From the NCBI RefSeq assembly GCF_900115715.1, contig NZ_FOXM01000027.1, positions 1 through 32,911 on the forward strand: 32,911 nt of DNA, read 5' to 3'. Shown here in pieces: positions 1 through 7,109 of the stretch (the first letter of the stretch is position 1; each line of letters starts with the position of its first letter). The translations under genes and the position numbers were made by a program. The notes under the pieces are model-generated. The model did no database searches. It was not told the origin of the DNA and was given only the letters and a program-made list of their open reading frames with translations. The DNA comes from Geopseudomonas sagittaria. GTDB taxonomy: Bacteria; Pseudomonadota; Gammaproteobacteria; Pseudomonadales; Pseudomonadaceae.

Positions 1-243
1 CATCTTGCGGCTGCTGACGATGCCGCGGCTGTAGGCCAGCAGGACGATCTTCAGCAGCACCGCCGGATCGAAGGCCGGAGCGCCTTCGACATCGTTGCGG
101 TAACGGGCGTGGAATTCGGAAAGGTCCAGTTCGTGGTCGACCAGATAGCACAGGGCGTGCTCGAAGCTGCCGGGCAGCAACTGCTTGTCGAAATCCACGG
201 GGAGCAGTTTGAGTCCCTTGTGAACGGTCTTGAACCGAGGCAT
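1..243 (-). CDS. IS1182-type transposase, N-terminal 81 codons (runs off window)
   Basis: The reading frame opens at ATG 243-241 and continues past base 1, so only the N-terminal 81 residues are visible. The protein begins MPRFKTVHKGLKLLPVDFD and contains ALCYLVDHELDLSEFHARY, followed by a segment ending LLAYSRGIVSSRKM. These are the conserved N-terminal sequences of IS1182/IS5-superfamily DDE transposases, which bind the element ends before cut-and-paste transposition. The DDE catalytic domain lies outside the window, so I cannot tell whether the gene is intact. A purine-rich stretch (GGGAGG) lies about 12 bases upstream of the ATG. The gene reads in the same direction as the adjacent integron cassette. 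Family assignment rests on recalled sequence similarity. Confidence 0.8.
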   Translation of the reverse strand, partial: MPRFKTVHKGLKLLPVDFDKQLLPGSFEHALCYLVDHELDLSEFHARYRNDVEGAPAFDPAVLLKIVLLAYSRGIVSSRKM

Positions 244-326
244 CGCCTCGCGCCTCCCTGCGAATGGATGGGTTGGAGGGTATCAGCCTCGGGGCGGGCC
301 AGCAGCAGGTTTTTCTACAGCCTCAA
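1..326 (-). mobile_element. Left portion of an IS1182-like insertion sequence abutting an attC site
   Basis: The transposase start is preceded on the minus strand by about 83 bases of non-coding sequence that begins GAGGCTGTAGAAAA directly after the GTT of the upstream attC. That position and sequence would suit an IS terminus, so the element probably ends at about 324-326. The opposite end is outside the window, so the terminal inverted repeat and any target duplication cannot be checked. Alternatively this DNA is an ordinary second cassette that happens to carry a transposase gene. Confidence 0.5.
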
Positions 327-397
327 CGATTAAGCTAAGGGGCTGGCTTTAGCCAGTCCCAGCGAGTGAAACGAGCGGCTTCAGCGCCTTGTTAGGA
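327..397 (-). other. attC recombination site of an integron gene cassette
   Basis: On the minus strand the site opens with TCCTAAC (397-391) and closes with a G/TT crossover (327-325). Between them is a 10-bp stem (339-348 with 351-360, one G-T wobble, TT loop). The stop codon TAA of the cassette gene lies inside TCCTAAC, a classic cassette arrangement. The matching core GTTAGGA occurs at the other end of the cassette (721-715). A circularised cassette would therefore carry perfectly complementary TCCTAAC and GTTAGGA cores. In place the closing core reads GTTGAGG, which departs from the GTTRRRY consensus and suggests the next unit is an inserted IS. Confidence 0.8.
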
Positions 398-706
398 AAC
401 AACACGCGCACAATTACAGTTTTCTGAATAGTAACGATCAATCTCATACGCAAGTGCCATAAGGGGTTCGTAGTCATCGGCCCATTCTCCGATGCCACGA
501 CTGAAACCTAATCCTGCGCCATCAGATGGGCGGGGTAGTCGACTTGTGTATACCGACTCTAAATACCCACTCATTGCTGAAATGGCTTCATTCGTTGACT
601 CAACTAGCCACGTAGGCCCATTTGATTCAGCACTTTCATGTATGCGACGGCATTCATTCATCGCACTTTTAATCAACTGTTCAAGATGAAGATCGCACGC
701 ATCCAT
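392..706 (-). CDS. Hypothetical protein carried on an integron cassette
   Basis: This 104-residue ORF fills the cassette. I do not recognise a family. The sequence is acidic, with a helix-prone N-terminal half (LEQLIKSAMNECRRI, then NEAISAMSGYLES) and a C-terminal stretch GEWADDYEPLMALAYEID. It has four cysteines, at residues 4, 19, 96 and 98, and no signal peptide or membrane segment. The ATG at 706 has AGGA about 9 bases upstream, formed by the attI/cassette junction, and the TAA at 394-392 lies in the attC core. Both features argue that it is a real cassette gene. Expression probably depends on an integron promoter on the intI side. Cassette ORFs often encode toxin-antitoxin, defence or adaptive functions, but nothing in this sequence decides between these. 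Confidence 0.7.
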   Translation of the reverse strand: MDACDLHLEQLIKSAMNECRRIHESAESNGPTWLVESTNEAISAMSGYLESVYTSRLPRPSDGAGLGFSRGIGEWADDYEPLMALAYEIDRYYSENCNCARVVS

Positions 707-720
707 GCTTTGGTTCCTAA

Positions 721-852
721 CTATAAATAGACACCAAGTGGTGCATAAAATCCCGGACGGGCTTGGTGGATAACCTTCCTTGTCATTCTCGCTTTCCCTG
801 TCTACGCTGCGGGTTCTGCGGTCAGGGTGACCGCTTTGGGGAGTTATACACC
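721..852 (-). other. attI: attI region and leader between the integron integrase and its first cassette
   Basis: This is the 132-base gap between the intI start codon and the first cassette. It ends on the cassette side at the GTTAGG core (721-716), which marks the attI crossover. By analogy with other integrons it should hold the IntI binding sites and a cassette promoter (Pc) reading toward the cassette. A short inverted repeat CACCA-CT-TGGTG lies at about 732-743. I could not identify a convincing -35/-10 pair for Pc or a LexA box (CTG-N10-CAG). Confidence 0.6.
818..834 (+). repeat. Palindrome just upstream of the intI ribosome-binding site
   Basis: GCGGTCA-GGG-TGACCGC is a perfect 7-bp inverted repeat with a 3-base spacer. 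It lies four bases upstream of the intI Shine-Dalgarno sequence GGGGAG (838-843). It could be a protein operator or an mRNA hairpin that modulates integrase translation. No function is established by sequence alone. Confidence 0.55.
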
Positions 853-1815
853 ATGGATGGCAAGCCTAAGCTGCTCGATCAGATGCGCGACCGGATCCGC
901 GTCAAACACTACTCCATTCGCACCGAGCAGGTCTATTGCGAATGGGTGAAGCGGTTCATACGTTTTCACCGCTATCGCCACCCGCTGGAAATGGGCGCCC
1001 CGGAGGTGGAGGCGTTTCTCAGCGATCTGGCGGTGCGGCGCAATGTATCGGCATCCACCCAGAATCAGGCCCTGGCAGCCTTGTTGTTTCTCTACAAGGA
1101 GGTATTGGCGGTCGATCTGCCCTGGCTGAATGACGTGGTGCGGGCAAAGAAGCCGCAGCGCTTGCCGGTGGTGCTGTCCATCGATGAGGTGCGGCGGATT
1201 CTGGCCGGTCTGGAAGGGGAGTTGTGGCTGGTCTGCAGTCTTTTATACGGCACCGGTATGCGTTTGATGGAGGTGCTGCGCCTGCGAGTCAAGGATGTCG
1301 ACTTTGCGCGCAATGAAATCCTGGTGCGCGACGGCAAGGGTATGAAGGATCGGGTGACCGTATTGCCGCGCAGTCTTCTGCAGCCGTTGCGCCAGCACCT
1401 TGCGGTGGTGCGTGCGGTGCACAAGACGGAACTGGAGGCGGGGCGCGGTGACGTGTGGCTGCCGTTTGCGCTGGCGCGCAAGTACTCCAATGCGCCGCGG
1501 GAGTGGGGCTGGCAGTATGTTTTTCCGGCCGCGGGGCCGTCGGTCGATCCCCGTTCAGGTGCGGTGCGCCGCCATCATCTGGACGAAAAGCGCATCCAGC
1601 GCAACTTCAAGCGGGCGGTGCAGGCGGCGGGCATCGTCAAGCTGGCCACGCCGCATACGCTGCGCCACTGTTTCGCCACGCACCTGTTGGAGAGCGGGCA
1701 GGATATTCGCACGGTCCAGGAGCTGCTCGGCCACTCGGACGTGAAGACCACGATGATCTATACCCATGTGCTCAATCGTGGCGGGTTGGCTGTGTTGAGT
1801 CCGCTGGATCGCTGA
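853..1815 (+). CDS. intI: Integron integrase IntI (site-specific tyrosine recombinase)
   Basis: This 320-residue protein catalyses attI x attC and attC x attC recombination, inserting and excising cassettes. The tyrosine-recombinase catalytic residues are all present: R137 in [11 protein letters not shown]268 and R271 in HTLRH, H294 in LLGH and nucleophile Y303 in MIYTHV. The spacing matches that of IntI1 (R146, H277, R280, H303, Y312) with a constant offset of nine. An IntI-specific insertion absent from XerC/D is visible at about 205-226, including [17 protein letters not shown]. The N-terminal SAM-like domain occupies about 1-95. ATG 853 is chosen because GGGGAG precedes it by nine bases and gives the usual family length; an in-frame extension to 763 is possible but unlikely. 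It is divergent from the cassette. The gene looks intact and resembles chromosomal rather than class 1 integrases. Confidence 0.93.
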   Translation: MDGKPKLLDQMRDRIRVKHYSIRTEQVYCEWVKRFIRFHRYRHPLEMGAPEVEAFLSDLAVRRNVSASTQNQALAALLFLYKEVLAVDLPWLNDVVRAKKPQRLPVVLSIDEVRRILAGLEGELWLVCSLLYGTGMRLMEVLRLRVKDVDFARNEILVRDGKGMKDRVTVLPRSLLQPLRQHLAVVRAVHKTELEAGRGDVWLPFALARKYSNAPREWGWQYVFPAAGPSVDPRSGAVRRHHLDEKRIQRNFKRAVQAAGIVKLATPHTLRHCFATHLLESGQDIRTVQELLGHSDVKTTMIYTHVLNRGGLAVLSPLDR

Positions 1816-1890
1816 GTCGCCTGGGCGCCTGTTTCCCCCGATGCGGCCGAGCTGCGCAACACGCACTTCGGCCGGGTTCCGGCGGGCGGC

Positions 1891-3783
1891 TCAGGCGTTC
1901 AGGAACGACTGGTGGATCTCGCTGCCGTAGCGGCGAATGATGTCCAGCTTGGCGCGGTGCAGGGCCTCGACGTCGCCTGGCCGGCCTGACTTTTCCACCG
2001 CGCAGCGCGCCAGCTCATCGGAAATCACGTCCATGAACAGTTCGGCCAGCAGCAGTCGGGCGGTATCGCGGAAGTGTCCGCGGCCATCCACATACAGCTG
2101 CACGGTCGGTGCCGCAGTGTTGATGAGGATTTTGCGCTCGGCGGGGCTGTACACCGCGCGGTCCAGTTCGTTGTCGAGGTGGCGAAACTCGTAGCCGGTG
2201 AACATCAGTTCGCCATGATCGCGAGGCGTCCGGTGTTTCACGGCATGCCCGGAGGTGGCATGGCTGTGCCCGGAGGCGTGCTCCGCCACCACCATCTCGC
2301 ACCAGGCCCAGTGGCTGCCGGCGCGCACGCTGATCTCGCCGCGACTGCCTGGCGTGTCGCCGACAACCGTCCATTCGATCCGCTGCCGGTCATTCAGGGC
2401 GCTGGCGGGTAGCTCCACGGGCGCGGGGTCGATGTGCAGCGAGTCGGGCAGCACATAGGCGAAGTGCAGGATCTCGTCTTCGGCCAGTTGGCCGGGATCG
2501 ACTAGCAGGCTGACGTGGAACGGGTGCTTGGGCTGGCGGTAATAGAACGGGGTGGTGAAGCGCAGCGCCGCCGGGCGCTCGGTGGCGTCTGCGGCGGTCG
2601 CGTCCGTCGGCGCGGGTGGCAGGCTGATGCCCAGATCCTGAATGGCCGCCCGATTCATGCGTTCAAGCAGGTGCTCGATCATGTGGCTGGTGCGGCCGGA
2701 GGCGCTGGCGTGCTCCAGGTGCTTGAGCTTTTCGCGCTCGGCCAGCACGCAGGGCGCGATCATGGCGCTGACGGCCCGGGAAAACGCCTGCACGAACGGC
2801 TCCTTGGCATTCAGCCCCTCGCGCTCGTCGCTAATGATCGCCATGCCCTGGCCGAGCTTGTCGATCAGGGCCGGGCAATGCACCGTGCCGAACAGGTACT
2901 CGGTACCCACCTGGTTTTCGTATTCGAACAGCTGGCAGTCGAGCACCGCCGTGCCGGAGAGGATGACCAGGCCGTTGGTGCGCTCGTCGCCGCGGGTGGT
3001 CAGCTCCACGTCGAGGGCGCGCTTGAGGGTGAGGGTGAACGGGTAGGCCTGTTGCTCATGGACAAAATGCCCGGCCTGCTCGGGACCGAGCAGCAGGGCG
3101 GCGGGCGGTTCCTGGTAATGCACGACGCCGCTGCGCTCCACGGTCTTGCCGCGCTGCAGGTGCAGCAGTTCGACCTGGCGGCGTGTCAGCACGTCGCGCA
3201 GGTAGACGTTGTTGGCCACCGACTGCACCACGGAGCGGTAGTGGGAAATGTTGGTCTGCGCGTTTGCGATGACGATGGTCACCTTGGTGCCGTTCTCGGC
3301 AATCCCCAGGCGGGTGCGATCCTTGTCGCGGACCGGCCGGTCGCCGTCGCCGTCGTCATACAGGTAGCCGCCATTCTCGCCGCGGAACAGCTCGATGCGC
3401 GCGTAGCGTCCGGCATGGATGGTCTCGATCCAGCCGTAGCCCAGGCCATAGAGCGCCTGCTTGAGGCCGCGGCCGAAATAACCGCGCCCGCCGCCCTCGC
3501 CGCGCGCGAGGGTGCTGTGCGCCCCGCCATAGGTGAGGATGAAGCGCGCCTGGGCGAAGGACATGCCCTCGGCCTGGTCGGTGACCATCAGCACCGCGCC
3601 GGCCTGATGCCGCTCGTAGTGGATGCGGATCTGCCCGCTCACCGGCACGCCAGCCCGCTCCAGCCGGGAATAGCTGTCGTCGGCGTTGGTGATCAGTTCG
3701 ACCAGGGCTTTCTCGATGGAGGCAAAGCGGCGCGAGTCGATATCGATCACCCGCTGGTCGACCGGGATAGGGGAAATGGCCAT
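1891..3783 (-). CDS. GHKL/Hsp90-type ATP-binding protein of unknown function
   Basis: This 630-residue protein has an N-terminal GHKL ATPase fold at about residues 15-200. The N box is E29 to D36 (ELITNADD), the G1 box D69 to G73 (TDQAEGM), the lid/G2 box about G95 to K108 (GEGGG then GYFGRGLK), and a GTKVTIVI strand follows near residue 200. E29 and N33 would be the catalytic base and magnesium ligand. The layout resembles MORC/Hsp90-like ATPases more than histidine kinases, since no H box or receiver is seen. The C-terminal half contains beta-rich stretches and a helical tail, with no family I can name and no membrane segment. ATG 3783 is preceded by AAGGAG; an upstream in-frame extension to 3840 lacks such a site. 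The gene stands alone between intI (convergent) and nrdJb (same strand). Related ATPases act in chromatin or DNA repair or as chaperones, but any role here is conjecture. Confidence 0.75.
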   Translation of the reverse strand: MAISPIPVDQRVIDIDSRRFASIEKALVELITNADDSYSRLERAGVPVSGQIRIHYERHQAGAVLMVTDQAEGMSFAQARFILTYGGAHSTLARGEGGGRGYFGRGLKQALYGLGYGWIETIHAGRYARIELFRGENGGYLYDDGDGDRPVRDKDRTRLGIAENGTKVTIVIANAQTNISHYRSVVQSVANNVYLRDVLTRRQVELLHLQRGKTVERSGVVHYQEPPAALLLGPEQAGHFVHEQQAYPFTLTLKRALDVELTTRGDERTNGLVILSGTAVLDCQLFEYENQVGTEYLFGTVHCPALIDKLGQGMAIISDEREGLNAKEPFVQAFSRAVSAMIAPCVLAEREKLKHLEHASASGRTSHMIEHLLERMNRAAIQDLGISLPPAPTDATAADATERPAALRFTTPFYYRQPKHPFHVSLLVDPGQLAEDEILHFAYVLPDSLHIDPAPVELPASALNDRQRIEWTVVGDTPGSRGEISVRAGSHWAWCEMVVAEHASGHSHATSGHAVKHRTPRDHGELMFTGYEFRHLDNELDRAVYSPAERKILINTAAPTVQLYVDGRGHFRDTARLLLAELFMDVISDELARCAVEKSGRPGDVEALHRAKLDIIRRYGSEIHQSFLNA

Positions 3784-3883
3784 GCTCTGCTCCTTGGTTA
3801 ACGCGTCAACCTGCACTCGATTGAAGAGAAAGGTAGCCAAAAACCGGCTGCTCCAGGGGATATTGGCCCCGCCGCCCTGCGCG

Positions 3884-3952
3884 GCGCCAGGGCCAGCGCA
3901 GGTGGCCGCCAGGACGGGCGCACACCGGGATGGTGCGCCAATGCCCTGGCGC
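3884..3952. repeat. Nested inverted repeats between the GHKL ATPase gene and nrdJb
   Basis: The outer arms GCGCCAGGGC (3884-3893) and GCCCTGGCGC (3943-3952) are perfect 10-bp complements. They enclose a second perfect 7-bp pair, GGCGCAC (3917-3923) and GTGCGCC (3933-3939). No T-run follows on either strand, so this is not a canonical terminator. It may be an mRNA-stabilising or processing structure behind nrdJb. The rest of the 184-base gap (3784-3967) holds only the ATPase ribosome-binding site. Confidence 0.6.
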
Positions 3953-3967
3953 AGCGCTTGCCCTGGG

Positions 3968-4645
3968 TCAGCCGCACTTGCTGTGCCCGCAGCTCAGGCA
4001 GGTGGCGCAGCCCTCCAGCTGCACCACCGACTGGGTGTGGCAGTGGCCGCACAGTTGCGCGCCGGGCGGGAAGCCTTCGCCCGGCTCCAGCGCCGCGGCG
4101 CCCTGGCTGGCTTCCCAGGCGGCGCGGCGTTCGGCCAGGTAGCGCTGCTGCGCCTCATCCGGCTGCTGACCTTGCAGCATGCCGATGGCGATCAGGTGGC
4201 GCTCCAGCACAGCGCCGATCTCGGCAACGATCGACGGCATGTAGACGCCGCCCTTCTTCAGGTAACCGCCGCGCGGATCGAACACCGCCTTGAGCTCCTC
4301 GACCAGGAAGGTGCAGTCGCCACCCTTGCGCAGCACCGCGGACATGATGCGGGTGAGGGCGACGATCCACTGGAAGTGGTCCATGTTCTTCGAGTTGATG
4401 AAGATCTCGAAGGGCCGCCGCTGCTCGAAGGGCGTGCCGGCGTTGAGCAGAATGTCGTTGATGGTCACGTAGAGGGCGTGCTCGAACAGCGGCGACTTGA
4501 TCTTGTAGGTGACGCCGGCCAGCGTCTCCGGGCGCTGCAGGGTTTCGTCGAGCTGCACCGGCGGCTGCCCGGCCGCTTCGGCGGGGCGCTGGCTCGGGTC
4601 GACCACCTTGAAGCTCTTGATGCGCTGGCCGATCTTCACGGTCAT
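3968..4645 (-). CDS. nrdJb: Class II (B12-dependent) ribonucleotide reductase, C-terminal subunit NrdJb
   Basis: This 225-residue protein corresponds to the C-terminal part of adenosylcobalamin-dependent ribonucleotide reductases, which in Pseudomonas is a separate polypeptide. It works with NrdJa to make deoxynucleotides with or without oxygen. The protein starts MTVKIGQRIKSFKVVD and carries conserved sequences including FEIFINSKNMDHFQW and ALTRIMSAVLRKGGD. It ends in a six-cysteine tail (CGHC, CATC, CGHSKCG), likely a zinc site and/or the redox cysteines that re-reduce the catalytic subunit. ATG 4645 has GGGAG about nine bases upstream. It lies 60 bases behind nrdJa, and that gap carries a strong hairpin. 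Confidence 0.9.
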   Translation of the reverse strand: MTVKIGQRIKSFKVVDPSQRPAEAAGQPPVQLDETLQRPETLAGVTYKIKSPLFEHALYVTINDILLNAGTPFEQRRPFEIFINSKNMDHFQWIVALTRIMSAVLRKGGDCTFLVEELKAVFDPRGGYLKKGGVYMPSIVAEIGAVLERHLIAIGMLQGQQPDEAQQRYLAERRAAWEASQGAAALEPGEGFPPGAQLCGHCHTQSVVQLEGCATCLSCGHSKCG

Positions 4646-4680
4646 GGACGTTCTCCCATTGCAGAGCCCCCTCACCCCGG

Positions 4681-4702
4681 CCCTCTCCCCAAGGGGCGAG
4701 GG
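4681..4702. repeat. GC-rich hairpin in the nrdJa-nrdJb gap
   Basis: CCCTCTCCCC-AA-GGGGCGAGGG forms a 10-bp stem with one mismatch, starting just after the nrdJa stop codon in transcript order. It belongs to the 'CCCTCACCCC...CTCTCCCC' type of intergenic repeat common in proteobacterial genomes. There is no U-run, so transcription may read through into nrdJb. It could protect or partly attenuate the message. Confidence 0.6.
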
Positions 4703-4705
4703 GGA

Positions 4706-6847
4706 TCAATACTTGCCGTAATAGCCTTCCTTGAGCGCGTCGAACAGGTTGGCGGCGCTGTTCACCTCGCCGTCGTACTCGACCAGTTCGTTGCCCTTGA
4801 GTTCGACCACGCTGCCGTCCTCCAGCTCGAAGCGGTACAGGGTGTTCGCCAGGTCCGCCTCGCGCACCAGTACGCCCTGGAAGGCCGCGGGGTTGAAGCG
4901 GAAGGTGGTGCAGCCCTTGAGGCCCTGGCGCCAGGCGTAGCGGTAGATGTCCTTGAACGCTTCGAAGGGGTAGTCGCTGGGCACGTTGGCGGTCTTGGAG
5001 ATCGACGAGTCCACCCACTTCTGCGCCGCCGCCTGGATGTCGACGTGCTGGGTCGGGCCGATGTCGTCGGCGCTGACGAACCACTCCGGCAGGCGGTGCA
5101 CCGGGTCGTCGCTGTCCGGATCGGCCTGCGCATCGATCAGCGCGCGATAGGCGAGCAGCTCGTAGCTGAGCACTTCGACCTGCTCCTTGGCCTTGCGCCC
5201 GGGGCGGACCAGGTTGCGCACGTAGCGGTGGGCGAAGCTCGGTTCGATGCCGTTGGAAGCGTTGTTGGCCAGGCTCAGGCTGATGGTGCCGGTCGGCGCG
5301 ATGGAGCTGTGGTGGGTGAAGCGTGCGCCATGCTCGGCCAGTTCCGCGACCAGCTCGGGGGCGACCTCGGCGATGCGCTGCATGTAGCGCGAGTAGCGCG
5401 CGTGCAGCACGCGGCCGGGCAGCTTGTCGCCGACCTGGTAGCCATCGGCGACCATTTCCGGGCGCAGGCGCAGCATCCTGGCGGTGATCTCGAACTCCTC
5501 GGCCAGCAGCGGTGCCGGGCCTTTCTCCTGCGCCAGTTCCAGCGCCATCTGCCAGCCGACCACGGCCATCTCGCGGGCCACGTCTTCGGTAAAGCGGCAG
5601 GCCTCGGCGCTGCCGTAGCGCAGCCGGAGCATGGCCAGCGCCGAGCCGAGGCCGAGAAAGCCCATGCCGTGGCGGCGCTTGGCGAGGATCTCCTCGCGCT
5701 GCGCCGCCAGCGGCAGGTTGTTGAGCTCCACCACGTTGTCGAGCAGGCGGGTGAACACGCCCACCACCTGGCGAAAGCGCTCCCAGTCGAAGCGCGCCCG
5801 CACGCTGAACGGTTCCGCGACGAACAGGGTCAGGTTGACCGAGCCGAGCAGGCAGGCGCCGTAGGGGGGCAGGGGCTGTTCGCCGCAGGGGTTGGTCGCG
5901 CGGATCTCCTCGCACCACCAGTTGTTGTTCAGCTGGTTGACCCGGTCGACGAGGATGAAACCCGGCTCGGCGAAGTCGTAGGTGGCGGCCATCAGCATGT
6001 CCCACAGGTGGCGGGCGCGCAGCTTGCCGTAGACCTTGCAGGCCACCGTGCCGTCATCACGCACCGGGTAGCCCTCGTGCAGCGGCCAGTCGCGCCAGAG
6101 CACCTGCTGCGGATCGTCGAGGTCCAGTTCGGCGGCCTCGCGCGGGTGCACCGGGAATAGCAGTGGCCACTCGGCGTCGCTCTCCACGGCCTGCATGAAG
6201 TCGTCGCTGATCAACAGGCTGAGGTTGAACTGGCGCAGGCGGCCGTCCTCGCGCTTGGCGCGGATAAACTCGCGAACGTCCGGGTGGGCGACGTCGCAGG
6301 TGGCCATCTGCGCGCCGCGCCGCCCGCCCGCCGAGCTGACGGTGAAGCACATCTTGTCGAAGATATCCATGAACGACAGTGGCCCGCTGGTGCGCGCGCC
6401 GGCGCCGGACACCAGCGCGCCGCGCGGGCGCAGGGTGGAGAACTCGTAGCCGATGCCGCAGCCGGCCTTGAGGGTCAGGCCGGCCTCGTGGAGCTTGGTG
6501 AGGATGTCGTCCATCGAGTCATGGATGGTGCCGGAGACGGTGCAGTTGATGGTCGAGGTGGCCGGCCTGCGCTCCTGCGCGCCGGCGTTGGCGACGATCC
6601 GCCCGGCCGGAACGGCGCCGTTGCGCAGCGCCCAGAGGAACTGTTGGTACCAGTGCTCGCGCTGCTCGGGCGCCTCCACATCGGCCAGGGCGCGGGCGAC
6701 CCGCCGCCAGGTGGCGTCGATGTCGGCGTCGACCGGGGTGCCGTCGGGCTCGACCAGGCGGTACTTCTGCGCCCAGATGTCCGCGGAGGCGGCCTGCAGC
6801 GGGATGCTGCCGGCCCCCGGCGGGGCGGATGCGCCGTGCTTGGCCAT
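4706..6847 (-). CDS. nrdJa: Class II (B12-dependent) ribonucleotide reductase, catalytic subunit NrdJa
   Basis: This 713-residue catalytic subunit reduces ribonucleotides using a cobalamin-generated thiyl radical. C102 (STINCTVSG) is the first redox cysteine. The N319-P-C321-G-E323 motif supplies the radical cysteine and the catalytic asparagine and glutamate. GCGIGYEFSTLRP near residue 130 and PTGTISLSLANNASNG are typical of the family. The protein ends at GYYGKY, where single-chain NrdJ enzymes continue into the NrdJb region, so the split is real and not a sequencing frameshift: each gene has its own stop, start and ribosome-binding site. ATG 6847 is preceded by GAGG at nine bases. I saw no convincing cobalamin riboswitch or NrdR box in the 262 bases upstream. 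Confidence 0.93.
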   Translation of the reverse strand: MAKHGASAPPGAGSIPLQAASADIWAQKYRLVEPDGTPVDADIDATWRRVARALADVEAPEQREHWYQQFLWALRNGAVPAGRIVANAGAQERRPATSTINCTVSGTIHDSMDDILTKLHEAGLTLKAGCGIGYEFSTLRPRGALVSGAGARTSGPLSFMDIFDKMCFTVSSAGGRRGAQMATCDVAHPDVREFIRAKREDGRLRQFNLSLLISDDFMQAVESDAEWPLLFPVHPREAAELDLDDPQQVLWRDWPLHEGYPVRDDGTVACKVYGKLRARHLWDMLMAATYDFAEPGFILVDRVNQLNNNWWCEEIRATNPCGEQPLPPYGACLLGSVNLTLFVAEPFSVRARFDWERFRQVVGVFTRLLDNVVELNNLPLAAQREEILAKRRHGMGFLGLGSALAMLRLRYGSAEACRFTEDVAREMAVVGWQMALELAQEKGPAPLLAEEFEITARMLRLRPEMVADGYQVGDKLPGRVLHARYSRYMQRIAEVAPELVAELAEHGARFTHHSSIAPTGTISLSLANNASNGIEPSFAHRYVRNLVRPGRKAKEQVEVLSYELLAYRALIDAQADPDSDDPVHRLPEWFVSADDIGPTQHVDIQAAAQKWVDSSISKTANVPSDYPFEAFKDIYRYAWRQGLKGCTTFRFNPAAFQGVLVREADLANTLYRFELEDGSVVELKGNELVEYDGEVNSAANLFDALKEGYYGKY

Positions 6848-7013
6848 GGGCCCGGACCTCGCTGCGGCCGAAGGATCCTTTCACCTTAGCTGCAGGTCAG
6901 CGGCTACGCCGGTCGCGTGCGTGGGATGATGCGCGGTGGGTGGTTGCATGGCGCGCTGGGACTCGGTGATGAAAGGAGGGGAGAGGTGGTGCGGGCGAAG
7001 AACGCTGGCCCCC

Positions 7014-7042
7014 TTGCATTACGCCTACGCTCTACCTAGAGT
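7014..7042 (+). promoter_or_regulatory. Candidate sigma-70 promoter for the ABC exporter cluster
   Basis: TTGCAT (7014-7019) and TAGAGT (7037-7042) are separated by 17 bases, upstream of the ABC ATPase gene that starts at 7110. The rest of the divergent gap (6848-7109) shows no other clear element apart from the hairpin at 7061-7087. Confidence 0.4.
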
Positions 7043-7060
7043 TCAGCCGGCATTCGAGAC

Positions 7061-7087
7061 GCCTCCGTGGCCGTCTGGCACGGAGGC
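7061..7087 (+). repeat. Leader hairpin upstream of the ABC ATPase gene
   Basis: GCCTCCGTG and CACGGAGGC are perfect 9-bp arms with a 9-base loop, lying between the candidate promoter and the GGAG ribosome-binding site (7101-7104). No T-run follows, so a terminator is unlikely. It may be an operator or a leader structure. Confidence 0.5.
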
Positions 7088-7109
7088 TCCAGCAGGTTAT
7101 GGAGTGGCC

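Larger units (their letters stand above)
327..720 (-). mobile_element. Integron gene cassette (first position, next to attI)
   Basis: The unit runs on the minus strand from the crossover inside GTTAGGA (between 721 and 720) to the crossover G at 327, 394 bases, holding one ORF and one attC. By eye it is clearly richer in A+T than the flanking genes, as expected for a captured cassette. The ORF starts 14 bases after the crossover, and the TTAGGA of the recombined core can double as its ribosome-binding sequence. It is read away from the integrase gene, the standard integron layout. Confidence 0.78.

Noticed and set aside
721-852. Possible LexA box controlling intI
   Set aside because: No CTG-N10-CAG with AT-rich spacer is present; the nearest CTG...CAG pair has a 13-base spacer.
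2515-3801. A 428-codon plus-strand open frame opposite the GHKL ATPase
   Set aside because: The minus strand carries the N, G1 and G2 motifs and a good ribosome-binding site; the plus-strand product is low complexity.
6848-7109. Possible cobalamin riboswitch upstream of nrdJa
   Set aside because: I could not find the conserved B12-box or the core pairings on the minus strand. A covariance-model search would settle it.
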